Position numbers and translations under genes: made by a program. A stretch of DNA of 10,108 bases from F1-20-MAGs119 sp041164425 (lineage in GTDB: Bacteria > Actinomycetota > Acidimicrobiia > Acidimicrobiales > Ilumatobacteraceae), in contig JBEAPO010000134.1 in NCBI GenBank assembly GCA_041164425.1, positions 1 through 10,108 on the forward strand, written 5' to 3'. Positions 1 to 5,664 of this stretch are shown here, piece by piece. The stretch's first letter is position 1; each line of letters starts with the position of its first letter. Below the pieces are notes generated by a model, which saw only the letters and a program-made list of their open reading frames with translations, searched no databases and was not told where the DNA came from.

Positions 1-641
1 CCCGCCCGCTTCATCGCCACGTGGGGTTGGGACATGTCCATGCCGTCGGTCATGGGCGTCAACACCGCACCGGGATGAATGGAATTGCACCGCACCCCCG
101 ATTCGCCGAGGTCGAGCGCAACCGCCTTGGTAAGGCCGCGAAGACCGAACTTCGCCGCCGCGTAGCCGACGAGACCCCCGTACCCCTTCAACCCTGCGGT
201 CGACGAGATGTTGATGATCGACGATGGAGCCGCGGTCTTCAGTGCGGGAAGAGCCACTTGGATTCCGTTGAACGCCCCGCTGAGGTTCACCGCGAGGACT
301 CGATCCCATTCGGTTCGGGAGAAATTGTCGATGCTTCCAGCCGTCAGGATGCCGGCATTGTTGACCAGCACGTTCAACCTGCCGAATCGTGCGACCGCCG
401 TGTCGACCGCGTGTTGCCAGTCGTCGCGGTTCGTCACGTCGAGGTGAACGAACGTAGCGGCCTCGCCGAGTTCGGCCTCGACTGCGAGACCTTCTTCATC
501 TCGCACGTCGCCCAATACGACGCTCGCCCCCTGGGCCACCAATGCCCGCGCGAAACTTGCACCCATGCCGCGTGCCGCACCGGATACCAATGCCACCTTG
601 CCGAGGAGGCGGTTGCCCTGCGGATAGTCAACTGATCCCAT
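1..641 (-). CDS. SDR family NAD-dependent oxidoreductase, C-terminus outside window (SDR1)
   Basis: Classical short-chain dehydrogenase/reductase, probably oxidising or reducing a hydroxy/keto group on a lipid-like or steroid-like substrate in the cytosol. The 213 visible residues form a Rossmann fold: cofactor loop SGAARGMG (20-27), acidic D45 ending beta-2 (favours NAD over NADP), D68 after HL, VNNAG (93-97), N119, catalytic S147, Y160 and K164 (YAAAK), then the HPGAVLTPM segment (189-197). The NISSTAG and HPG-x-x-x-TPM stretches recall 3-alpha/20-beta-hydroxysteroid dehydrogenases, but substrate is not readable. About 35-50 residues should lie beyond position 1. I chose ATG at 641; an in-frame GTG lies two codons upstream at 647. 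Neither has a clear ribosome site, although a TATCAT hexamer at 700-695 could start a transcript with a ~45-nt leader. Divergent from the small gene at 712. Confidence 0.93.
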   Translation of the reverse strand, partial: MGSVDYPQGNRLLGKVALVSGAARGMGASFARALVAQGASVVLGDVRDEEGLAVEAELGEAATFVHLDVTNRDDWQHAVDTAVARFGRLNVLVNNAGILTAGSIDNFSRTEWDRVLAVNLSGAFNGIQVALPALKTAAPSSIINISSTAGLKGYGGLVGYAAAKFGLRGLTKAVALDLGESGVRCNSIHPGAVLTPMTDGMDMSQPHVAMKRA

Positions 642-694
642 CGCCACAGGATCGCCACGTCGATGACCGTTCGCTCGGGACATTCCGCCCGACC

Positions 695-704
695 ATGATA
701 CCCT
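695..704. promoter_or_regulatory. Back-to-back -10 hexamers sharing a TA (SDR1 / MCR gene)
   Basis: The decamer ATGATACCCT reads as TACCCT on the + strand (699-704), 7 nt before the ATG at 712, and as TATCAT on the - strand (700-695), facing SDR1. The two hexamers share the central TA at 699-700. The + hexamer implies a leaderless transcript. A GGGACA (677-682) lies 16 bp upstream of TACCCT and matches four of six bases of a -35 box. Inferred from motif and spacing only. Confidence 0.5.
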
Positions 705-713
705 GGGGGGTAT
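698..713. promoter_or_regulatory. CsoR-operator-like palindrome overlapping the MCR start
   Basis: ATACCC-TGGG-GGGTAT: perfect 6-bp inverted arms around a 4-bp G-rich centre, running into the start codon at 712. GC-tract pseudo-palindromes bounded by TA steps are the known operator type of the CsoR/RcnR/FrmR metal and stress sensors. It also overlaps both -10 hexamers, so a bound repressor would block transcription both ways. No such regulator is encoded in the window; the assignment rests on pattern similarity. Confidence 0.4.
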
Positions 714-882
714 GTGCAGACGCGTGACATGCAACAAATGCGGCAAGGCCGGCTGGGCGGGTTGCGGCGCCCATGTGGAACAGGTGCTCGGCAATGTTCC
801 CGCATCGGAACGCTGTCGGTGCCGCGAGGCGACCTCGGGTGACGGCGGCGGCCTGCTGAAGAAACTCTTCTCGCGTCGCTAA
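712..882 (+). CDS. Small Cys-rich 'MCR' protein, probably metal-binding, function unknown
   Basis: A 56-residue protein starting MCRRVTCNKCGKAGWAGCG and ending in basic LLKKLFSRR. Cysteines sit at 2, 7, 10, 18, 35 and 37, with H21: C7-x2-C10, C18-x2-H21 and C35-x-C37 resemble a compact zinc or copper site. I recognise the pattern MCR-x-V-T-C-x2-CGK...WAGCG-x-HV...VP...RC from small uncharacterised proteins of actinobacteria and some fungi, so this is very likely a real gene; no function is known to me. The ATG has no Shine-Dalgarno. A TACCCT hexamer 7 nt upstream suggests leaderless translation, and the start overlaps a CsoR-like palindrome, hinting at metal- or thiol-stress control. Its TAA overlaps the stop of the convergent MFS gene within CTAA (879-882). 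Confidence 0.82.
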   Translation: MCRRVTCNKCGKAGWAGCGAHVEQVLGNVPASERCRCREATSGDGGGLLKKLFSRR

Positions 883-2429
883 CCGCGCCGCGAGCTGTTT
901 GTTCGCGGGCCGAGCACAGCGACGTACACGGCAGCGAGCGCAACGAGGCCGGCGCCGAGCCACATCGAGTTGACCCACGCTTCGACGAAAGCGTGTTGCG
1001 CAGCGTCGATGATGCGTGGCGCATCTTTGCCCGCGCCGGCAGCGACGCCGAATGCGCTGGCCAGGCCGTCGCCCGCAGGTTCGCGAATCGCCTCCGGCAG
1101 GTCGGCCAGTTTGCCGTCGATCGACGCGCGGAAACCGGCGCTGAGGATCGAACCGAGAAGCGCAACACCGACAGTCGCGCCGAGTTCGCGTGTCGTGTCG
1201 TTGATCGCAGATGCGACGCCTTGCTTCTCCGCGGGAAGGCTTTCGGTGATCGCCTCGGTTGCCGGGGTCATGGTGAGACCCATTCCGAGTCCGATGAGAA
1301 TGAGACCGGGCAGCACCGCCGAGTAGCCGCGCTCGACCGTGGCGAACGCGGCCATGACGACGAGTCCACCGGTGAAGAAGATCAAACCTGTTGTCATCGT
1401 GGCTCGTCGGCCGAATCGCGCGGCGATCTTCGGCGCATTGGTCGACAGCGGCATCATCACGAACATCATCGGCAGCATCGCGCTGGCCGACCGTAGCGAC
1501 GACCACCCAAGGACGGCCTGGAAGAACGGGAACAGCACCAAGAAGACACCGAACATCGCGGCGAAGAGGATCACGAGCCCGACGGTCGACGATGACAGAC
1601 GTCGGTCGCGGAAGAGCCTCACGTCGAGCAACGGATTGACGTGGCGACGCTCGGCGGCAACGAACGCAACGCACGAAACAACGCCGACGATGAGACCCGC
1701 AAGGGTCAACGGATCGGACCATCCGCGTTCCGGGCCCTCGTGAACACCCAGGACGACGCCGCCGACGGCCAGTAGCGACAACACCGACCCCGCCACGTCG
1801 AACGGATGCTCGCTGTCGTCGCGCGATTCGGGGGCGTAACGGCCGGTGAAGTACATCGACACGCCGACGAGGGCCAGCGGCATGGCGAAGACCCAGCGCC
1901 AGGAGAGAACGTCGAGCGCGAAGGCCGACACGAAGAGACCGATCATTCCTCCGCCGCCGGCGAAGCCCGCCCAGATGCCGATCGCTTTGCCGCGGTTCTC
2001 GGGCGGAAAGCTCGACGTGATGATCGACAGGGTGACCGGCATGATCATCGCCGCGCCGACACCGGCAACCACTCGCGCCGCAATCATCGTCGTGGTCGAA
2101 TTCGCAAAAAGCGAAGCCGCCGTGGCCAGACCGAAGACGACGAGACCCGTCGCCAGCACTTTCTTACGGCCCCAGCGGTCACCGATCGCGCCGACGGGTA
2201 GCAGGCTGGCCGCGAGCATGAGCGTGTAGGAGTTGATGATCCACAGCACGCCGTTTTGCGACGCACCGAGGCCCGTGGCCATCTGTTGTTGGGCCACGTT
2301 CAGGCCGGACATCGCGGCAATGACCGCGACGAGCGCGGTGATCATGCCGATGAGGATGTTGCGCAACGCGCGCGGGTCGCGAACCAACGCGTCGTCGGTT
2401 TGCGTGAACTCGGGAACGGCGCTGCTCAT
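879..2429 (-). CDS. MFS transporter, DHA2 (14-helix, EmrB/QacA-like) family
   Basis: Inner-membrane major facilitator protein of 516 residues, the usual DHA2 length, expected to export a small hydrophobic molecule against proton entry. A soluble N-terminus (1-22) precedes helices beginning at about residue 24. Motif A between TM2 and TM3 is intact (GAIGDRWGRKK, 80-90), and WRWVF (177-181) marks the end of TM5. The region aligned with motif C, normally GPxxGG twelve residues before WRW, reads G164-LFVSA, so the proline and both glycines are lost. A second, reduced motif-A-like RFGRR is at 338-342. A polar loop at 437-485 precedes the last helix. Start is ATG at 2429 with only a weak purine stretch upstream; the oxygenase stop lies 12 bp upstream on the same strand, so the two are probably cotranscribed. 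Substrate unknown. Confidence 0.93.
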   Translation of the reverse strand: MSSAVPEFTQTDDALVRDPRALRNILIGMITALVAVIAAMSGLNVAQQQMATGLGASQNGVLWIINSYTLMLAASLLPVGAIGDRWGRKKVLATGLVVFGLATAASLFANSTTTMIAARVVAGVGAAMIMPVTLSIITSSFPPENRGKAIGIWAGFAGGGGMIGLFVSAFALDVLSWRWVFAMPLALVGVSMYFTGRYAPESRDDSEHPFDVAGSVLSLLAVGGVVLGVHEGPERGWSDPLTLAGLIVGVVSCVAFVAAERRHVNPLLDVRLFRDRRLSSSTVGLVILFAAMFGVFLVLFPFFQAVLGWSSLRSASAMLPMMFVMMPLSTNAPKIAARFGRRATMTTGLIFFTGGLVVMAAFATVERGYSAVLPGLILIGLGMGLTMTPATEAITESLPAEKQGVASAINDTTRELGATVGVALLGSILSAGFRASIDGKLADLPEAIREPAGDGLASAFGVAAGAGKDAPRIIDAAQHAFVEAWVNSMWLGAGLVALAAVYVAVLGPRTNSSRRG

Positions 2430-2441
2430 GCGCCGACCAAC

Positions 2442-3806
2442 CTACGACATGATCGAGTCGTCGACCCAGCTTCCATGGAAGCCGAACGGCACGCGTTGCG
2501 GAAGGTGCACGCGAGCTACGGGGGTCTTGGCCATGTCGGACGCGTCGAGAATGACGAGCTCTGAAGTTTCGGTGTCGCTGTAGTACACGAAGCCCATCGC
2601 GTAACCCTCGTCTTCGCCGGCTTTGGCCGAATCCTGCACGAACACGAACTCGCCCGGATGTGCGTACGGACCGAAGTCGTGAACCGTCTTCGACCCATCC
2701 TTCATGTCGTACTTGGCGACGACGCCCGCCGCGTCCATCGCACCGACCTTGCCCTCACGTGCGCCTGCGGCCCAGCCGTAGCGGTGCTTCAGACCAACGA
2801 CACGGTCGTCGACGCGCGGGAATCCGTGGGCCCAGTCGTCGTACTGCTGTTCACTCACCGCACCCGTTTTCAGGTTGAACGTCCAGCGCCACATGTACGA
2901 CGGATCGAAGTCGTCCATCGAACGCTTCCACATCGTCGCGTGACGCCCGACGTCGCAGATCACCTCATCACCCTCGACGTATGAATTCAACGGGTGGAAC
3001 ACGTAACAGGGATCGACCTCGAACCAACGGATGTCGGCGTCGGTTCCCATGCGCGGCATGATGCCGATGCGCGCGCCGTACGTGTCATCCCAACCGATCG
3101 GCGGCAGACCCTGAGCGACCTTGTCGAGGTCGAACACGACCGGCAGGTCCATGAAGATCGCGTGGTCACGCGTGATCATGAAGTCGTGCATCATCGTGCC
3201 CTTGGGCGTCGTGATCGGCGCCGTATGAACGAGCTGTCCCTTTGCATCGAGAACGTGGTACGTGACGTATGGGGCAATCGGCGAGTAGCCGAAGAAGTGG
3301 AGTTCGTTCGTCTCGGGACAGAGCTTCGGGTGGGCTGTGAACGCGGTCGTCAACTTGCCGCCGAAGTCGTCGCAACCCATCGTGTCGAGTTCGCGCGACA
3401 GTTCCCACGGGAAGTGGCCCTCTTCGAGCGCCCAAATGCGACCGGCGTGACCGAGCACGTGCGTGTTCGCCGCGCTTGCCGTCGGGTCGAACATGCAGTC
3501 GGGGTCCATTGCATCGAGGTTCTTGTCGAACTTCGTCGTTCGCACGTAGCGATTGCGGTACCACTTGGCCTCGCCGCCCTCGAGGCGAACGCCGTGGACC
3601 ATTCCGTCACCGAAGAACCAGTGGTCGGTGTAACCGGTCTGCGGGTTCGACCCGTTGCGCAGGTACATCCCCGAGAGACCCTTCGGAATCGCTCCGGTGA
3701 CCTTCAGGTCGAAGTCGGTGACCTCGTTCGCGACGGGCGCGTAGTTTCCTTTCAGGAACCACGGCTTGCGTTCGCCTGACTGCTTGCTGTCGAGCACGTC
3801 GGTCAT
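2442..3806 (-). CDS. Carotenoid oxygenase family protein (carotenoid/lignostilbene cleavage type)
   Basis: Non-heme Fe(II) dioxygenase of the carotenoid cleavage/RPE65 family, 454 residues, a normal length. These enzymes cleave a C=C bond of carotenoids, apocarotenoids or stilbenes with O2 to give two carbonyls. The seven-bladed propeller's four iron ligands are visible: H159 (TAHPK), H207 (MMHDF), H271 (VFHPLN) and H444 (FHGSW). The N-terminal GMYLRNGSNP (46-55) and HWFFGDGMVHG (62-72) are family signatures. No signal peptide or membrane insertion is obvious. Start: ATG at 3806 preceded by AAAAGGGGG with a 6-nt gap; an in-frame GTG at 3824 would put that strong ribosome site inside the gene. 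It leads a probable operon with the MFS gene and is divergent from the flavin oxidoreductase. Carotenoid versus stilbene substrate cannot be decided here. Confidence 0.94.
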   Translation of the reverse strand: MTDVLDSKQSGERKPWFLKGNYAPVANEVTDFDLKVTGAIPKGLSGMYLRNGSNPQTGYTDHWFFGDGMVHGVRLEGGEAKWYRNRYVRTTKFDKNLDAMDPDCMFDPTASAANTHVLGHAGRIWALEEGHFPWELSRELDTMGCDDFGGKLTTAFTAHPKLCPETNELHFFGYSPIAPYVTYHVLDAKGQLVHTAPITTPKGTMMHDFMITRDHAIFMDLPVVFDLDKVAQGLPPIGWDDTYGARIGIMPRMGTDADIRWFEVDPCYVFHPLNSYVEGDEVICDVGRHATMWKRSMDDFDPSYMWRWTFNLKTGAVSEQQYDDWAHGFPRVDDRVVGLKHRYGWAAGAREGKVGAMDAAGVVAKYDMKDGSKTVHDFGPYAHPGEFVFVQDSAKAGEDEGYAMGFVYYSDTETSELVILDASDMAKTPVARVHLPQRVPFGFHGSWVDDSIMS

Positions 3807-3812
3807 CGCCGA

Positions 3813-3821
3813 CCCCCTTTT
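3813..3821 (-). promoter_or_regulatory. Strong Shine-Dalgarno of the oxygenase gene
   Basis: On the minus strand AAAAGGGGG ends 6 nt before the ATG at 3806. It fixes that start over the upstream GTG and is the only strong Shine-Dalgarno seen at a gene start in this window. The 94-bp gap to the flavin oxidoreductase shows no clear -10 for the oxygenase. Confidence 0.7.
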
Positions 3822-3887
3822 CACTCAGCCGAACGCCCCGCGGTCGACACCCTCATCATGACCCCGCGACGCCCCCCGTGCAACACG

Positions 3888-3893
3888 TAGCCT
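3888..3893 (+). promoter_or_regulatory. Leaderless-type -10 (TAGCCT) of the LLM oxidoreductase
   Basis: TAGCCT lies exactly 7 nt before the ATG at 3901, which places the expected transcript start at or next to the A of ATG. No Shine-Dalgarno is present. The same hexamer precedes the Kup gene. No convincing -35 is seen. Confidence 0.55.
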
Positions 3894-3900
3894 GTCGAAT

Positions 3901-4932
3901 ATGACCCGGCCGAAGCTGTCAATCCTTGACCTCGCCTCGATCGGCGACGGCGAAACCATCAGCGAGAGCCTGTCCGGCTGTGTCGCCGTGGCCCGAGCCG
4001 CCGAAACCCACGGTTACGAGCGGGTCTGGTATGCCGAGCACCACAACTCCGAGTTCATCGCTTCGTCGTCGCCCGCAGTGTTGATCGCCCACGTGGCTGC
4101 CCACACGTCCTCGATTCGCCTGGGTGCGGGGGGCGTGATGCTGCCGAACCACTCTCCGCTCGTCATCGCCGAACAGTTCGGAACCCTGGCCGCACTTCAC
4201 CCGGGCCGCATCGACCTCGGTCTCGGTCGCGCACCCGGCACCGACCAAACGACGTTCATGGCGATGCGCCGCGACCCGCGGTCATCGGAAAGGTTCCCGC
4301 AGGACGTTCTCGAACTCCAGGCGTTCTTCTCCGACACCTCACGTGTGGCGAACGTCGTGGCAACGCCCGGTCGCGGAACGAACGTGCCCCTTTACATTCT
4401 CGGGTCGTCGATGTTCGGTGCGCAGCTGGCAGCGGCCCTCGGCCTGCCCTTTGCGTTCGCCTCACACTTCGCGCCCGATTCGTTGTTCGAGGCGATCGAC
4501 ATCTACCGCTCGCGGTTCGAACCATCGGCGCAACTCGATGCCCCGTATCTCATCTGCGGACACAGCGTCATCGCTGCCGACACCGACGACGACGCACAGC
4601 GGCAATTTCAACGCCGTCGTCGCACCTTCGCCAAGGCGCTGTTCAGTCCGCCGGGAAACCGCATGACCGACGAGCAAGCCGAAGAGTTGTTGACGTCGCC
4701 GCGTGGCGCGTACCTCAATCTGGTCTTCCGCTACTCGGCAGTCGGCACGGCCGACGCGGTGGTGCGCAAACTCCACGAGTTCGCGGCGGCAACGGGTGCA
4801 AATGAGATCATCACCGCGCACCACGCCGACCGCACGTCGTCGCGCGTGCACTCGATTGCGCTGCTTGCCGAAGCATGGTTTTCGGACACAAGCGGTTCTC
4901 AGGCGTCGGCCAGTTTGTCGGCCGCACGCTGA
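3901..4932 (+). CDS. LLM class flavin-dependent oxidoreductase (luciferase-like, MsnO8-type)
   Basis: A 343-residue bacterial-luciferase-fold enzyme using reduced flavin, probably FMNH2 from a separate reductase, to oxygenate or reduce a small substrate in the cytosol. Diagnostic stretches: RVWYAEHHN (41-49), LGAGGVMLPNHSPL (74-87), VIAEQFGTLAALHPGR (88-103) and IDLGLGRAPG (104-113), then YILGSS (165-170), the flavin-phosphate side of the barrel, and a late ITAHH (304-308). Length and motif order fit the MsnO8/YvbT-like LLM subgroup. No signal peptide. Start ATG at 3901 is supported by a TAGCCT hexamer 7 nt upstream and absence of a Shine-Dalgarno. It is divergent from the carotenoid-oxygenase operon (94 bp), so a shared pathway is possible, though unproven. 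The last 34 bp overlap the lipoprotein gene on the other strand. Substrate unknown. Confidence 0.93.
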   Translation: MTRPKLSILDLASIGDGETISESLSGCVAVARAAETHGYERVWYAEHHNSEFIASSSPAVLIAHVAAHTSSIRLGAGGVMLPNHSPLVIAEQFGTLAALHPGRIDLGLGRAPGTDQTTFMAMRRDPRSSERFPQDVLELQAFFSDTSRVANVVATPGRGTNVPLYILGSSMFGAQLAAALGLPFAFASHFAPDSLFEAIDIYRSRFEPSAQLDAPYLICGHSVIAADTDDDAQRQFQRRRRTFAKALFSPPGNRMTDEQAEELLTSPRGAYLNLVFRYSAVGTADAVVRKLHEFAAATGANEIITAHHADRTSSRVHSIALLAEAWFSDTSGSQASASLSAAR

Positions 4933-5573
4933 ACGATCTCGCGCCATTCCTCATCATTGAGTGTGGTGGACATCGAGGCTGTCTTGAAGTCGCCGATCTG
5001 CAAGACCATGATCACTTCACCAATGCGCGCGACGGTCGTGTGGCCGGTCGACCTCGCCATCTCTTTTCCCTGCGGAGGCAAGAGATCAGTTCCCCAGCTC
5101 ACTGATTCGTCGCCGACGTCGGGACCGTCGATCTTCCACACTTCCTGAGTCACACCGGGCTCCTCGGTCCACTTCGCGCCGTCGCACATGTTGACGACCG
5201 TGAGAACCTGCTCGAAGTACTCGCGCACCGAATCGTTCCGCCACGCCTGCAACCGCATGAGGCGGGGCACTTCGTCACCATCGGCCTGCATCTGCATTTC
5301 GACATCCGCACCGGCATCGCCGGCGAGCGACTCGAGTCCTGCCGCCTGGCCGGCCCCGTCGGGACACCAAGTGGACGGATCTATGGATGGGTTCTCGGCG
5401 CCACGAAACTCGAACACGTCACGCTGGGTTTCCGCCCACTCGCCGGGCATGTCGGTGATGTCAAGCAGCCCCTTGGACAACACCTCGGGCGACTTGTCGG
5501 CCGACTTCGTGCAGCCCGCGACGATGACGACACTTAGCGACACGCCCATCAGGAGACCCAGTTTCTTCACCAT
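4899..5573 (-). CDS. Putative secreted lipoprotein, function unknown
   Basis: A 224-residue protein with a lipoprotein signal peptide: MVKKL, hydrophobic core 5-19, lipobox V18-A-G-C21. The mature part is acidic, with C70 (STWCPDG) and C130 (NMCDG) as a possible disulfide, and ends in a helix-prone WREIVQRAADKLADA. The spacing of the two cysteines and the VGDESVSWG...VARIGEVIMVLQ stretch (153-191) faintly recall the extracellular PknH-C-like sensor domain of actinobacterial lipoproteins, but I would not name it on that. The frame is open upstream to an ATG at 5711; I chose ATG 5573 because it puts the signal peptide at the N-terminus and a TACGTT hexamer lies 7 nt upstream. Divergent from Kup (91 bp). 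Its 3' end overlaps the LLM gene by 34 bp. Confidence 0.85.
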   Translation of the reverse strand: MVKKLGLLMGVSLSVVIVAGCTKSADKSPEVLSKGLLDITDMPGEWAETQRDVFEFRGAENPSIDPSTWCPDGAGQAAGLESLAGDAGADVEMQMQADGDEVPRLMRLQAWRNDSVREYFEQVLTVVNMCDGAKWTEEPGVTQEVWKIDGPDVGDESVSWGTDLLPPQGKEMARSTGHTTVARIGEVIMVLQIGDFKTASMSTTLNDEEWREIVQRAADKLADA

Positions 5574-5580
5574 TGGGCGC

Positions 5581-5586
5581 AACGTA
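5581..5586 (-). promoter_or_regulatory. Leaderless-type -10 (TACGTT) of the lipoprotein gene
   Basis: On the minus strand TACGTT is followed by 7 nt (GCGCCCA) and the ATG at 5573, with no Shine-Dalgarno. This supports ATG 5573 as the true start against the longer open frame. Confidence 0.5.
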
Positions 5587-5649
5587 ACGAGGACATGCCG
5601 ACGCGGCAGGGGACGCTCGTCACCATTTCCCAACCCGGCGGTGCGGCAG

Positions 5650-5655
5650 TAGCCT
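5650..5655 (+). promoter_or_regulatory. -10 (TAGCCT) of the Kup gene
   Basis: TAGCCT, identical to the hexamer before the LLM gene, lies 9 nt before the GTG start at 5665. The transcript would begin at, or a base or two before, the start codon. No ribosome site is seen between hexamer and GTG. Confidence 0.5.
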
Positions 5656-5664
5656 CGGGAATTC

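Noticed and set aside
628..1722. Long open frame (364 codons) on - across the MCR and MFS region
   Set aside because: Arg-rich low-complexity translation in an alternate frame of the MFS gene, and it runs across the divergent promoter region; no motif supports it.
2994..3779. Open frame (261 codons) on + opposite the carotenoid oxygenase
   Set aside because: Antisense shadow of a gene with all four iron-ligand histidines; the translation is Val/Arg/Glu-rich without motifs.
3807..3824. GTG at 3824 as start of the carotenoid oxygenase
   Set aside because: It would place the strong AAAAGGGGG ribosome site inside the coding sequence; ATG 3806 has ideal spacing from it.
3807..3900. Riboswitch or structured leader in the oxygenase/LLM gap
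   Set aside because: Only 94 bp shared by two divergent genes; G-runs are present but I see no conserved aptamer core or terminator.
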